DNA of 60,785 bases. Origin: Candidatus Rifleibacteriota bacterium (GTDB lineage Bacteria > Muiribacteriota > Ozemobacteria > Ozemobacterales > Ozemobacteraceae). Location: positions 1 to 60,785 of the forward strand of contig JAAYNI010000030.1 of NCBI GenBank assembly GCA_012520995.1, written 5' to 3'. Position 1 is the first letter of the stretch, and the number at the start of each line of letters is the position of its first letter. Under the pieces are notes generated by a model. It worked only from the letters and a program-made list of their open reading frames with translations, was not told where the DNA came from and made no database searches. Of the stretch, positions 25,110-31,992 are shown in pieces. The translations under genes and the position numbers were made by a program.

Positions 25110-26237
25110 ATGGCTAAAGCATATACTCCGGGACTGACGATCGTTGAAAAAACTATTATTCATAAAGAAAGAAAACTCCCTCTTAAAGGGAAAGTTTTAG
25201 TAAAAAAAGGTCAGACTGTAAAATCAGATGACTTGGTGGCCGCAACTCATTTGCCTGGCAATGTGTACATGCTGAATATAGCTAACTTGCTTGGTTGCAA
25301 CCCTAACGAAATCAACGCCTACTTGGTCAAAAAAGAAGGCGACTCTCTTGAAATAGATGAAGTAATAGCCGAAACGCCTGGACTTTTCGGCAAATGGTTT
25401 AAAACCTATGTCAAATCTCCACTTAAAGGCACGATAGAGAATATATCTTCTGCTACGGGACAAGCTGTTTTGCGTGAACCTCCGATTCCTGTTGAGGTTA
25501 AGGCTTATGTTAACGGCGTTGTTGAAGAAGTTATTCCCGAAGAAGGGGTAGTGGTTAAAACAGTAGGAACTTTTATTCAAGGGATTTTTGGCATAGGCGG
25601 CGAAGTTACAGGGCTTATACATATGGCTTCAAAAACCCCTGATGATGTTCTTGAAGAGTCTCATATTAATTTCGATATGAAGGGCAAGATAATTGTCGGC
25701 GGTTCGCTTGTGACTGCAGCAGCTCTTAAGAAAGCTGTAGAGGTAGGCGTGGCAGGGGTTGTGGTTGGCGGCTATGACGCAAACGATCTCAAAGAGTTCT
25801 TGGGCTACGATATAGGTGTTGCTATTACAGGCACTGAAAAGCTGGGTATTACTCTTGTGGTGACAGAAGGCTTTGGCAAGATTCGCATGGCTGATAAAAC
25901 TTTCGGTTTGCTGAAAAAAGTCGAAGGCAAGCAGGCTTCCATTAACGGCGCAACACAAATAAGAGCTGGCGTTATACGTCCTGAAGTTATAGTGCCCGCA
26001 AAAGTTGAAAATATACATGAAGAAAAAATAGATCACAGCGCTAAGGGCATGTTCGTCGGAACAGATGTCAGAATTATCAGAAACCCGCACTTTGGTGAAG
26101 TTGTGAAGGTTTCCGAATTACCTGAGCAGCCTGTCATAATTCCGACGGGCGCGAAAGTGCGCGTAGTCAAAGTAAAAACCGCGGATGGTGAAGAAATACT
26201 GCTTCCGCGAGCTAACGTAGAAATCATAGAGGAGTAA
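25110..26237 (+). CDS. Beta-rich barrel-sandwich/KOW-like protein of the DUF6754/GlmL operon
   Basis: 375 residues with a good ribosome site (AAAGGAATAAAAA). The N-terminal half has repeated Gly/Val-rich strands typical of barrel-sandwich hybrids: KLPLKGKVLVKKGQTVKSDD, VKSPLKGTIENISSATGQAV, VKAYVNGVVEEVIPEEGVVV. The middle contains an alpha/beta segment, MKGKIIVGGSLVTAAALKKA followed by VEVGVAGVVVGGYDANDLKE. The C-terminus (GTDVRIIRNPHFGEVVKVSE, then GAKVRVVKVKTADGEEILLP) looks like two KOW/SH3-type barrels. No lipoylation or biotin lysine motif (MKM) is visible. It is probably a cytosolic partner of the GlmL-like ATPase and ends one base before the next start. Fold assignment is by eye. Confidence 0.72.
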   Translation: MAKAYTPGLTIVEKTIIHKERKLPLKGKVLVKKGQTVKSDDLVAATHLPGNVYMLNIANLLGCNPNEINAYLVKKEGDSLEIDEVIAETPGLFGKWFKTYVKSPLKGTIENISSATGQAVLREPPIPVEVKAYVNGVVEEVIPEEGVVVKTVGTFIQGIFGIGGEVTGLIHMASKTPDDVLEESHINFDMKGKIIVGGSLVTAAALKKAVEVGVAGVVVGGYDANDLKEFLGYDIGVAITGTEKLGITLVVTEGFGKIRMADKTFGLLKKVEGKQASINGATQIRAGVIRPEVIVPAKVENIHEEKIDHSAKGMFVGTDVRIIRNPHFGEVVKVSELPEQPVIIPTGAKVRVVKVKTADGEEILLPRANVEIIEE

Positions 26238-26238
26238 C

Positions 26239-27474
26239 GTGAAAATGTCCTCAGGCGGCGATGAAGCATTGGTCAAAGATATTAAAAACAAGATTAAAGC
26301 TGATCTTTTACAAGATCGCATTTTGCAGGAAGTCATAGCTCAAGACGATGAAATAGATCTTGTTTGGCTGGGGAAGCGTTTGCTGTCTTATTGGAAACCG
26401 CTTCTTCTGGTGCCTTTCGTGGCAACTGTTCTTATGGCTGTTTACCTCCTTTTGCAGCCCAATGAATATACTTCCTCGGCCACTCTTTATATCCAAGAAT
26501 TTTCTTCTTCCGCCCTTTCCGGTATAGCGATGCTTTCAGGATTAGGTTTGAATTTAGGCAAATCCGGAGGCGGCAGAGAGTATGTACAAGCTATTCTGGA
26601 AAGCCGTCAGATGCAGGATTACTTGATAGATAAGTTCTCCATCGCAACAAATACTAAGGTGATAGGCATAGACAAACCAAAGGACGATAAACCTATGCCT
26701 GCAGAGCTTATAAGGGAAGTTTTTAACAAGTCTTTTTCTGTAGATGCTTCCCCTAAGTCCTCTGCTGTGACTGTTTCCTTTAAAAGTTATGATGAAGCTT
26801 TTTCCAAAGAGCTTTTGGATACGGCTATTGATAAGCTTTCTCATTTGACCAAGACTCCTAAAAAGAATAAACGAGTTTTTATTGAAGAGCAGCTTGAAAT
26901 AACCAAAAAGGAATTGTCTGATCTTGAAAATGAAATGAAAGCCTTTCAAGATGAGCATATGGTGTTTACTGCGGAGTCTTATTCTTCAAAAATTATTGAT
27001 AAGTTTGCCGAATTGGAAAAGGCTTTCTTTCAGACTTCGCTAGAACTGGAAATGTCCAAGGTTTTGCAGGAATCTTCCGCCAGCATGGATGAACTTGCAA
27101 AATTGAGAGCTCAGATATTGGCGAATAAAGCTAAAAATGAAGCTCTTGAGAAGGAAATAGCAGTTTCCAAAGAACAAATTGATAATGTTCCTGCGATTCT
27201 GATGTATTTTTTAAGGCTTAAAAGACAGCTTTCGGTGCGGGAAAAGATGTTTGCAATTCTTACAGAACAATATGAGCTGGCCAAAATTTCCGAAGCGGAA
27301 GAATTGGGCATCTTTGAGTTGCTTGATCCTCCAAACCTGCCCGAAAGGAAGTCTGGGCCTGCTCGCGCTAAAACTTGTGTTTTGACAGGCATGGTTGTCT
27401 TTGTTCTGCTTTGTTCCATATTTGCAGGAAAAGAAATTTACGCCAGCTCTGTTGACGAGTCTGAAACTGAATAA
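26239..27474 (+). CDS. Wzz/GumC-type polysaccharide chain-length determinant (PCP family)
   Basis: 411 residues from a GTG with AGAGGAG upstream. Residues about 35-75 form the N-terminal Wzz domain with an inner-membrane helix (LLLVPFVATVLMAVYLLL) followed by PNEYTSSATLYIQE. The central part is a long coiled coil (about 205-330, e.g. EEQLEITKKELSDLENEMKA). The closing DPPNLPERKSGPARAKTC plus a second helix (VLTGMVVFVLLCSIFAG) is the proline-rich end of the family. There is no C-terminal kinase domain. Such proteins control the length of exported polysaccharide. It begins one base after the seven-gene operon, so it is co-transcribed, although no glycosyltransferase gene is near. Confidence 0.85.
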   Translation: MKMSSGGDEALVKDIKNKIKADLLQDRILQEVIAQDDEIDLVWLGKRLLSYWKPLLLVPFVATVLMAVYLLLQPNEYTSSATLYIQEFSSSALSGIAMLSGLGLNLGKSGGGREYVQAILESRQMQDYLIDKFSIATNTKVIGIDKPKDDKPMPAELIREVFNKSFSVDASPKSSAVTVSFKSYDEAFSKELLDTAIDKLSHLTKTPKKNKRVFIEEQLEITKKELSDLENEMKAFQDEHMVFTAESYSSKIIDKFAELEKAFFQTSLELEMSKVLQESSASMDELAKLRAQILANKAKNEALEKEIAVSKEQIDNVPAILMYFLRLKRQLSVREKMFAILTEQYELAKISEAEELGIFELLDPPNLPERKSGPARAKTCVLTGMVVFVLLCSIFAGKEIYASSVDESETE

Positions 27475-27515
27475 AAAGCAACTTTCTTCTCTTATTGCTT
27501 TGTGGCACTTTTGAG

Positions 27516-29186
27516 ATGAGAATGAAAAAAAAGTCTTCCATGACTCTCATTGAGTGGTTTTTTTTAAAAACCTCGAATACTCTCAGAGAGCATGGAACTT
27601 TTACTTTAGAAGATTTGAATTTTTCACTTCGCAAAGCAGGGTTGCCTGAAAGTTATCTTGACTTAGCTTCTAATTTGCCTGATACTTCTTTTCCTCTAAA
27701 ACTCTCTATAGATGGCTATATACCTGATCTTGAAAGCCAAGAGAGAAGTAAAAAACGAAAATTGGGTCTTTATTACACTCCTGCTGTTTTAGCAGAAAAC
27801 CTTTTGAAATTAGCTGAGTTTTCAGCAGAGACTAAAGTTTTGGATCCTGCTTGCGGTGACGGAGTCTTTTTACTGGAAGCAGCAAAAAGGCTTGCGCTCT
27901 ATAGTGATAAGCCGTTAGATAATTTGATCGGTTTTGATGTGGATCCTGCTGCCTTGTTTGTTTCTATGACCAGGCTTTTGTCAGCTTTTCCAAGACAAGG
28001 TTTTCCTAGGCTTTACAATAAAAATTTTCTGAAAAGCGATATCGAAGAAAAGTATGAGCTTGTTGTTGGAAATCCCCCTTATAAAGTCAACTTAGAAGAA
28101 GATGAAAAGCTTTTTTTACTTGAGAACTTTGAGACTGTTGAGGGCGAAAAAGATCTTTATATGTTTTTCTTGGAGAAATCTGCGAAGCTTTTAAAATCGA
28201 ATGGGCTGATGATGCTGATCACTCCAGATACTTGGCTTGTAAATCATCAAACCGGGAAGTTGCGCAACTATGTTTTTGAAAATTATATAGTTGAAAAACT
28301 TATTTTGCTTGAAAAAGGTTTTTTTAAAAAGGCTCCTGCTCTTTTACCAGCTGTAGCTGTTATACGCAACAGAAAGTCATCGCCTGATTTTAAAACAGAG
28401 CTTTTGGCTGGATGTGATGAAACGTTGAAGGCTGCAATCAAAACTGAGGCTTTGCAGAGACATTTTAGGGAAGAAACAGGTCTGAAAAATTCTTTGAGAC
28501 CTCCTGAAGTCAGAAAACTTCTTGAGTCTATGGAAAGCTATTCTCTGAAGTTGAGCGATGTTGCCAAGTTAGGAGTGGGCATACAAGAATCTGTCCGCAG
28601 AAAGGGCAGTGTTTCTAAATTTGTTCATGATGCTAAAAAGGCGGACAATTTTAAGCCTGTTCTGAGGGGAAGGGAAATATCTCCTTTTTCAATAAACTGG
28701 GAAGGCAAATACATAGATTACGGTGAGCATCTTGTTTACAGAGGTAAGCCTGAGATGTTTGAGGATGAAAAGATTCTCTATCAAAATATCCGCAATCAGT
28801 CTTTGAAAACTCGTATAGTTACGGCTTTGGACAGAAATGGCTTTTATTACAAGAATTCTCTTTCTTACATTCAAAGCTTTAATTCTGATTACAGCAATCT
28901 TTTTTTGACAGGCCTATTGAACAGTTTGCTTGTGAATGTTTGGTATGCTTCCAGTTTCCACAGTTTTCATATTACAGTTACCAGGATGGGGCAAATACCT
29001 TTGCCGCCTTATAATAAAACTCTTTTTACAAAAATTGAGAGTTGTGCTGAAAGACTTTTAACAGGCTTTGATGACAAAATTATGAATGACTTGAATAAAC
29101 TGGTTTGGCAGGCTTATTTCCCTGACTTGCCGGCGGATTTGCCTCTTTTGGAACGATTCTTGACAATCTCAGCTGAGTTATTCTGA
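27516..29186 (+). CDS. N6-adenine DNA methyltransferase, TaqI/Eco57I-like, apparently orphan
   Basis: 556 residues from the ATG at 27516; another ATG six bases later is possible and neither has a good ribosome site. SAM-binding motif I is VLDPACGDGVFLLEA (about residue 108), a later motif is IGFDVDPAALFVSM, and the catalytic motif IV is LVVGNPPYK (about 186). The C-terminal half carries a TaqI_C-like specificity region (LSDVAKLGVGIQESVRRKG, PVLRGREISPFSIN, ITVTRMGQIPLPPYN). N-terminal residues (EWFFLKTSNTLREHGTF) form a short helical domain. No endonuclease gene is beside it: the neighbours are a Wzz-like gene and rpoN. It may be an orphan regulatory methylase, or a combined type IIG-like protein whose nuclease part is too divergent to see. 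Confidence 0.82.
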   Translation: MRMKKKSSMTLIEWFFLKTSNTLREHGTFTLEDLNFSLRKAGLPESYLDLASNLPDTSFPLKLSIDGYIPDLESQERSKKRKLGLYYTPAVLAENLLKLAEFSAETKVLDPACGDGVFLLEAAKRLALYSDKPLDNLIGFDVDPAALFVSMTRLLSAFPRQGFPRLYNKNFLKSDIEEKYELVVGNPPYKVNLEEDEKLFLLENFETVEGEKDLYMFFLEKSAKLLKSNGLMMLITPDTWLVNHQTGKLRNYVFENYIVEKLILLEKGFFKKAPALLPAVAVIRNRKSSPDFKTELLAGCDETLKAAIKTEALQRHFREETGLKNSLRPPEVRKLLESMESYSLKLSDVAKLGVGIQESVRRKGSVSKFVHDAKKADNFKPVLRGREISPFSINWEGKYIDYGEHLVYRGKPEMFEDEKILYQNIRNQSLKTRIVTALDRNGFYYKNSLSYIQSFNSDYSNLFLTGLLNSLLVNVWYASSFHSFHITVTRMGQIPLPPYNKTLFTKIESCAERLLTGFDDKIMNDLNKLVWQAYFPDLPADLPLLERFLTISAELF

Positions 29187-29590
29187 AAAAACAGTGGGTT
29201 GTGGGTAGTGGATAGTGCGTAGAAAGACAACGAACAGCCGGTGATGAGTGGCGGGTGGCGAGCTTTAGTAGCGTGTAAAGTAGAGTGTGGAGTGTAAAGC
29301 AAATTAAAAATTAAAAAGTATAAGTTAGAAATAAATGTTTTAGTCTTTCTGCAGTTTCTGTCCTATTTTTTTTTTTTTGCTACCCCCTATCACCTGCTCC
29401 CTACTCTCTGATTTTAGGTATCTGTCTTTAATCAGCGGCTAGATCGACTGTTATGGATGTCAGTTCTTACTCGCCACCAGTCACTCGCAACGCGGCACTG
29501 ATTTTTAAGCTAGCTTAAAAATCCCATCTGTGTTCATCTGTGGATAGAAAAAAATCTGTCCGTAAACATTTAGATGTTACAGACTACTAG
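29187..29590. repeat. Mosaic repeat region (copy C) upstream of rpoN
   Basis: No gene is supported here. The right end, ATTTAGATGTTACAGACTACTAG, split into two recognisable parts (TTTAGATGTTA and ACTAG), matches right ends at 5119 and 46614; a clear left end is missing. Inside are GTGATGAGTGGCGGGTGGCG (29241), CTGCAGTTTCTGTCCTA (29349), the palindrome TTTTAAGCTAGCTTAAAA (29504) and ATCTGTGTTCATCTGTGG (29526), all shared with copies at 46285-46614 and 49351-49510. Confidence 0.65.
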
Positions 29591-29600
29591 AATAATAATG

Positions 29601-29630
29601 TTGCTAAGAGTCTGTTTCATTCGTTATAAT
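29601..29630 (+). promoter_or_regulatory. Promoter of rpoN
   Basis: TTGCTA (29601-29606), 18-base spacer, TATAAT (29625-29630), starting just outside the repeat region; the ATG is at 29663 with GGAG upstream. Confidence 0.65.
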
Positions 29631-29662
29631 GCTCTAGATAGATAACTTAGGAATGGAGACCA

Positions 29663-31123
29663 ATGTCAAACGGATTAAAACTCGGTCTTAGCCAAAAGAT
29701 GTCGCAGACCCTCAAGATGACACCCGAGATGCGTCTGGCGATCAAAATTTTACAGCTAAATAGCATAGAGCTTAAAGATCAGATGTTTGAGCTTCTGGAG
29801 ACCAATCCTGTTGTTGAATTGGATGAAACAGCCGAAAAACCCCGTGAAATACCCTTGGAAAAGCTCACTGAGCCTCAGGGGACTGAAGCCATTCAGTCCA
29901 AAGAATTTCAGGAGGAAAGCCGGGATGACTTTGGCGTAGATTGGCAAAAGTATATTGCTGACAGTGAAGCGACTGAATATAAGGTTTCTTCTTCATATTC
30001 AGGCGGTGATGAAGAGACTTCATACGAGAATTTTGTTTCCAAAAAAGAGACTTTGCATGAATTTCTGATTGCTCAGCTTCCGGAAGTAAATCTCAGCCAG
30101 ACGGAAGAGAAAATAGGCGAATATCTCATTGGTTTAATGGACAGAAATGGATATATACGCCATAAGCCCGAACAAATAGCGGCAGCTCTCAAGGTAGAGA
30201 CTTCTTTGGTTGAAAAGGTTCTGGAAGCTATTCAGAGTATGGACCCCGTTGGCGTAGGCGCCTATGACCTTAAAGACTGTCTTTTGATACAGGCAAAAGA
30301 GGAAGGCTATGGCGGAGATGCTGTTGAGGCAGTTATTCAGAGCCACTTGGAAGATATAGCTAACAACAAGCTGGCTAATATCGTCAAGGCAACAGGCTAT
30401 GATCTTGAAGAGATAACCTCGGCAATAGAGGTGATTAAAAGTCTTAATCCTAGGCCTGGGGCTGCTTTTCCTTCGCAGTCTTCTGATGTGTTTGTTGTTC
30501 CTGAGGTTTTTGTAAACAAAGTAGATGACGAGTATGTTGTAACTGTGAATGAAAAGGACTTGCCGCCATTAAGGATAAGTCCTCTGTATAAGAATGCGGT
30601 TAAAAACAAGGATAAAACCGAAAAAGAAACCTACGAGTTTATAAAAGATAAGCTTGAAGCAGCAAGGTCCTTTATAAAATATGTGGATAGACGGAAGGAA
30701 ACTATACTTAATATAGCCAAATCGATTGTTTCCTTTCAAAGGGACTTTTTCGATAACGGCATATTGCATTTGAAACCTTTGACTTTGCAGGATGTCGCCT
30801 CAGAAACAGGTGTTCATGAGTCTACGGTAAGCAGGGCTACAAACGGAAAGTATGCTCAGACCCCTAGAGGATTGTTTGAGTTGAAGTTTTTCTTCTCAGG
30901 AGCAGCAAAAACTACCGGCAGCAGCGATGATATTTCAACACTGGCTGTAAAACGGCGTTTGGAAGAACTGATAAAATCAGAGGATCCGCGTAAACCTTAT
31001 TCGGACAGCAAGTTAGTGTCAATGCTGAAAAAAGAAGGGATAGTTTTGGCTAGGCGTACAGTGGCTAAATATAGAATAGAAGCTAATATACCCTCTTCCT
31101 CAGCTCGTAAGAAACACATTTGA
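29663..31123 (+). CDS. rpoN: RNA polymerase sigma-54 factor
   Basis: 486 residues. Region I activator-interaction segment: LGLSQKMSQTLKMTPEMRLA with ILQLNSIELKDQMFELLETN. An acidic region II follows (about 50-125), then the core-binding domain (LIGLMDRNGYIRHKPEQIAA, LEAIQSMDPVGVGAYDLKDC, NPRPGAAF). The C-terminal DNA-binding part has the helix-turn-helix TLQDVASETGVHESTVSRAT and an RpoN box ARRTVAKYRIEAN, which reads the -24 element. Its presence implies enhancer-dependent promoters and AAA+ activators elsewhere in the genome. A short T-rich end and the tRNA promoter follow. Confidence 0.97.
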   Translation: MSNGLKLGLSQKMSQTLKMTPEMRLAIKILQLNSIELKDQMFELLETNPVVELDETAEKPREIPLEKLTEPQGTEAIQSKEFQEESRDDFGVDWQKYIADSEATEYKVSSSYSGGDEETSYENFVSKKETLHEFLIAQLPEVNLSQTEEKIGEYLIGLMDRNGYIRHKPEQIAAALKVETSLVEKVLEAIQSMDPVGVGAYDLKDCLLIQAKEEGYGGDAVEAVIQSHLEDIANNKLANIVKATGYDLEEITSAIEVIKSLNPRPGAAFPSQSSDVFVVPEVFVNKVDDEYVVTVNEKDLPPLRISPLYKNAVKNKDKTEKETYEFIKDKLEAARSFIKYVDRRKETILNIAKSIVSFQRDFFDNGILHLKPLTLQDVASETGVHESTVSRATNGKYAQTPRGLFELKFFFSGAAKTTGSSDDISTLAVKRRLEELIKSEDPRKPYSDSKLVSMLKKEGIVLARRTVAKYRIEANIPSSSARKKHI

Positions 31124-31153
31124 AGTTTAAATGAACTTTTTTTAAAAAAAGAG

Positions 31154-31182
31154 TTGACTTAACTTCCTATCTTTGTTATCAT
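31154..31182 (+). promoter_or_regulatory. Promoter of the tRNA cluster
   Basis: TTGACT (31154-31159), 17-base spacer, TATCAT (31177-31182), 54 bases before the first tRNA. Confidence 0.75.
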
Positions 31183-31236
31183 TCCTTCATCGCAAATGAG
31201 GGCTTGCTCACATTGAGCGACGGCAGGATTGTGATA

Positions 31237-31309
31237 CGGGGCGTGGCGCAGTTGGTAGCGCACCTGGTTTGGGACCAGGGGGCCACCGGTTCAAGTCCGG
31301 TCGCCCCGA
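31237..31309 (+). tRNA. tRNA-Pro (UGG)
   Basis: Cloverleaf with acceptor CGGGGCG/CGCCCCG, D-arm GCGCAGTTGGTAGCGC, anticodon stem CCTGG/CCAGG with loop TTTGGGA (anticodon TGG), T-loop TTCAAGT and discriminator A. CCA is not encoded. Confidence 0.95.
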
Positions 31310-31323
31310 TTTTGTAGTTATGT

Positions 31324-31396
31324 GCGAGAATAGCTCAGTTGGTAGAGCGCCACCTTGCCAAGGTGGATGTCGCGGGTTCGAGTCCCGTTTCTCGCT
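31324..31396 (+). tRNA. tRNA-Gly (GCC)
   Basis: Acceptor GCGAGAA/TTCTCGC, anticodon stem CACCT/AGGTG with loop TGCCA inside (anticodon GCC), T-loop TTCGAGT and discriminator U. CCA is not encoded. Confidence 0.95.
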
Positions 31397-31409
31397 CTTA
31401 ATCTTAACT

Positions 31410-31483
31410 GCGCCAGTAGCTCAGTTGGATAGAGCAACAGCCTTCTAAGCTGTGGGCCAGGGGTTCGAATCCTCTCTGGCGCG
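31410..31483 (+). tRNA. tRNA-Arg (UCU)
   Basis: Acceptor GCGCCAG/CTGGCGC, anticodon stem CAGCC/GCTG-type with loop CTTCTAA (anticodon TCT), T-loop TTCGAAT and discriminator G. Confidence 0.94.
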
Positions 31484-31513
31484 ATGCGTTCGGCTGAGTA
31501 CAACCTTATGCAT

Positions 31514-31587
31514 GGACAAAGTAGCACAATTGGTAGTGCACAAGATTGTGGCTCTTGCGGTTGTGGGTTCGAGTCCCATCTTTGTCC
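31514..31587 (+). tRNA. tRNA-His (GUG)
   Basis: The extra G-1 (31514) pairs with C73 (31587), the His identity mark. Acceptor GACAAAG/CTTTGTC, anticodon stem CAAGA/TCTTG with loop TTGTGGC (anticodon GTG). Confidence 0.94.
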
Positions 31588-31595
31588 CTTTAGAG

Positions 31596-31669
31596 GCGCT
31601 CGTGGCTTAACTGGATAGAGCAACGGACTTCGGATCCGTAGGTTGAGGGTTCGAATCCTTCCGGGCGCG
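31596..31669 (+). tRNA. tRNA-Arg (UCG)
   Basis: Acceptor GCGCTCG/CGGGCGC with one T-G pair, anticodon stem ACGGA/TCCGT with loop CTTCGGA (anticodon TCG), T-loop TTCGAAT and discriminator G. Confidence 0.93.
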
Positions 31670-31690
31670 TTTGAGATGTGAATGTTTTAT

Positions 31691-31762
31691 GGGCCGCTAG
31701 CTCAGGGGTAGAGCATCTGACTTTTAATCAGGGGGTCGTTGGTTCAATTCCAACGCGGCTCA
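31691..31762 (+). tRNA. tRNA-Lys (UUU)
   Basis: Acceptor GGGCCGC/GCGGCTC with one G-U pair, anticodon stem TCTGA/TCAGG-type with loop CTTTTAA (anticodon TTT), T-loop TTCAATT and discriminator A. Confidence 0.93.
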
Positions 31763-31796
31763 TACTTTATTTTCCGGCCATTGACTGACTGGAAAA

Positions 31797-31869
31797 GGGG
31801 CATTAGCTCAGTTGGTAGAGCAACTGACTCTTAATCAGTGGGTCGCCGGTTCAAATCCGTCATGCCCCA
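31797..31869 (+). tRNA. tRNA-Lys (CUU)
   Basis: Acceptor GGGGCAT/ATGCCCC, anticodon loop CTCTTAA (anticodon CTT), T-loop TTCAAAT and discriminator A. The T-stem GCCGG/CCGTC has one C-U mismatch. Confidence 0.9.
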
Positions 31870-31882
31870 CAGAAATCACAAA

Positions 31883-31917
31883 AGTTTCTCTCACTTTACA
31901 GGGAGAAACTCTTTTTA
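31883..31917 (+). terminator. Terminator of the tRNA cluster
   Basis: AGTTTCTC (31883-31890) pairs with GAGAAACT (31903-31910), followed by CTTTTTACTT. Confidence 0.75.
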
Positions 31918-31992
31918 CTTTAGGGGCTTTCAATGAGAAGGGCTTTGCGCTATAAATTTAGTTAGATTTATCAATTTTCCGGAAGACATATT

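Noticed and set aside
29187-29662. CRISPR array in repeat-rich gaps
   Set aside because: The repeated phrases are irregularly spaced and mosaic, with no regular repeat-spacer units and no cas genes.
31318-31623. 101-codon minus-strand frame
   Set aside because: It is antisense to four tRNA genes.
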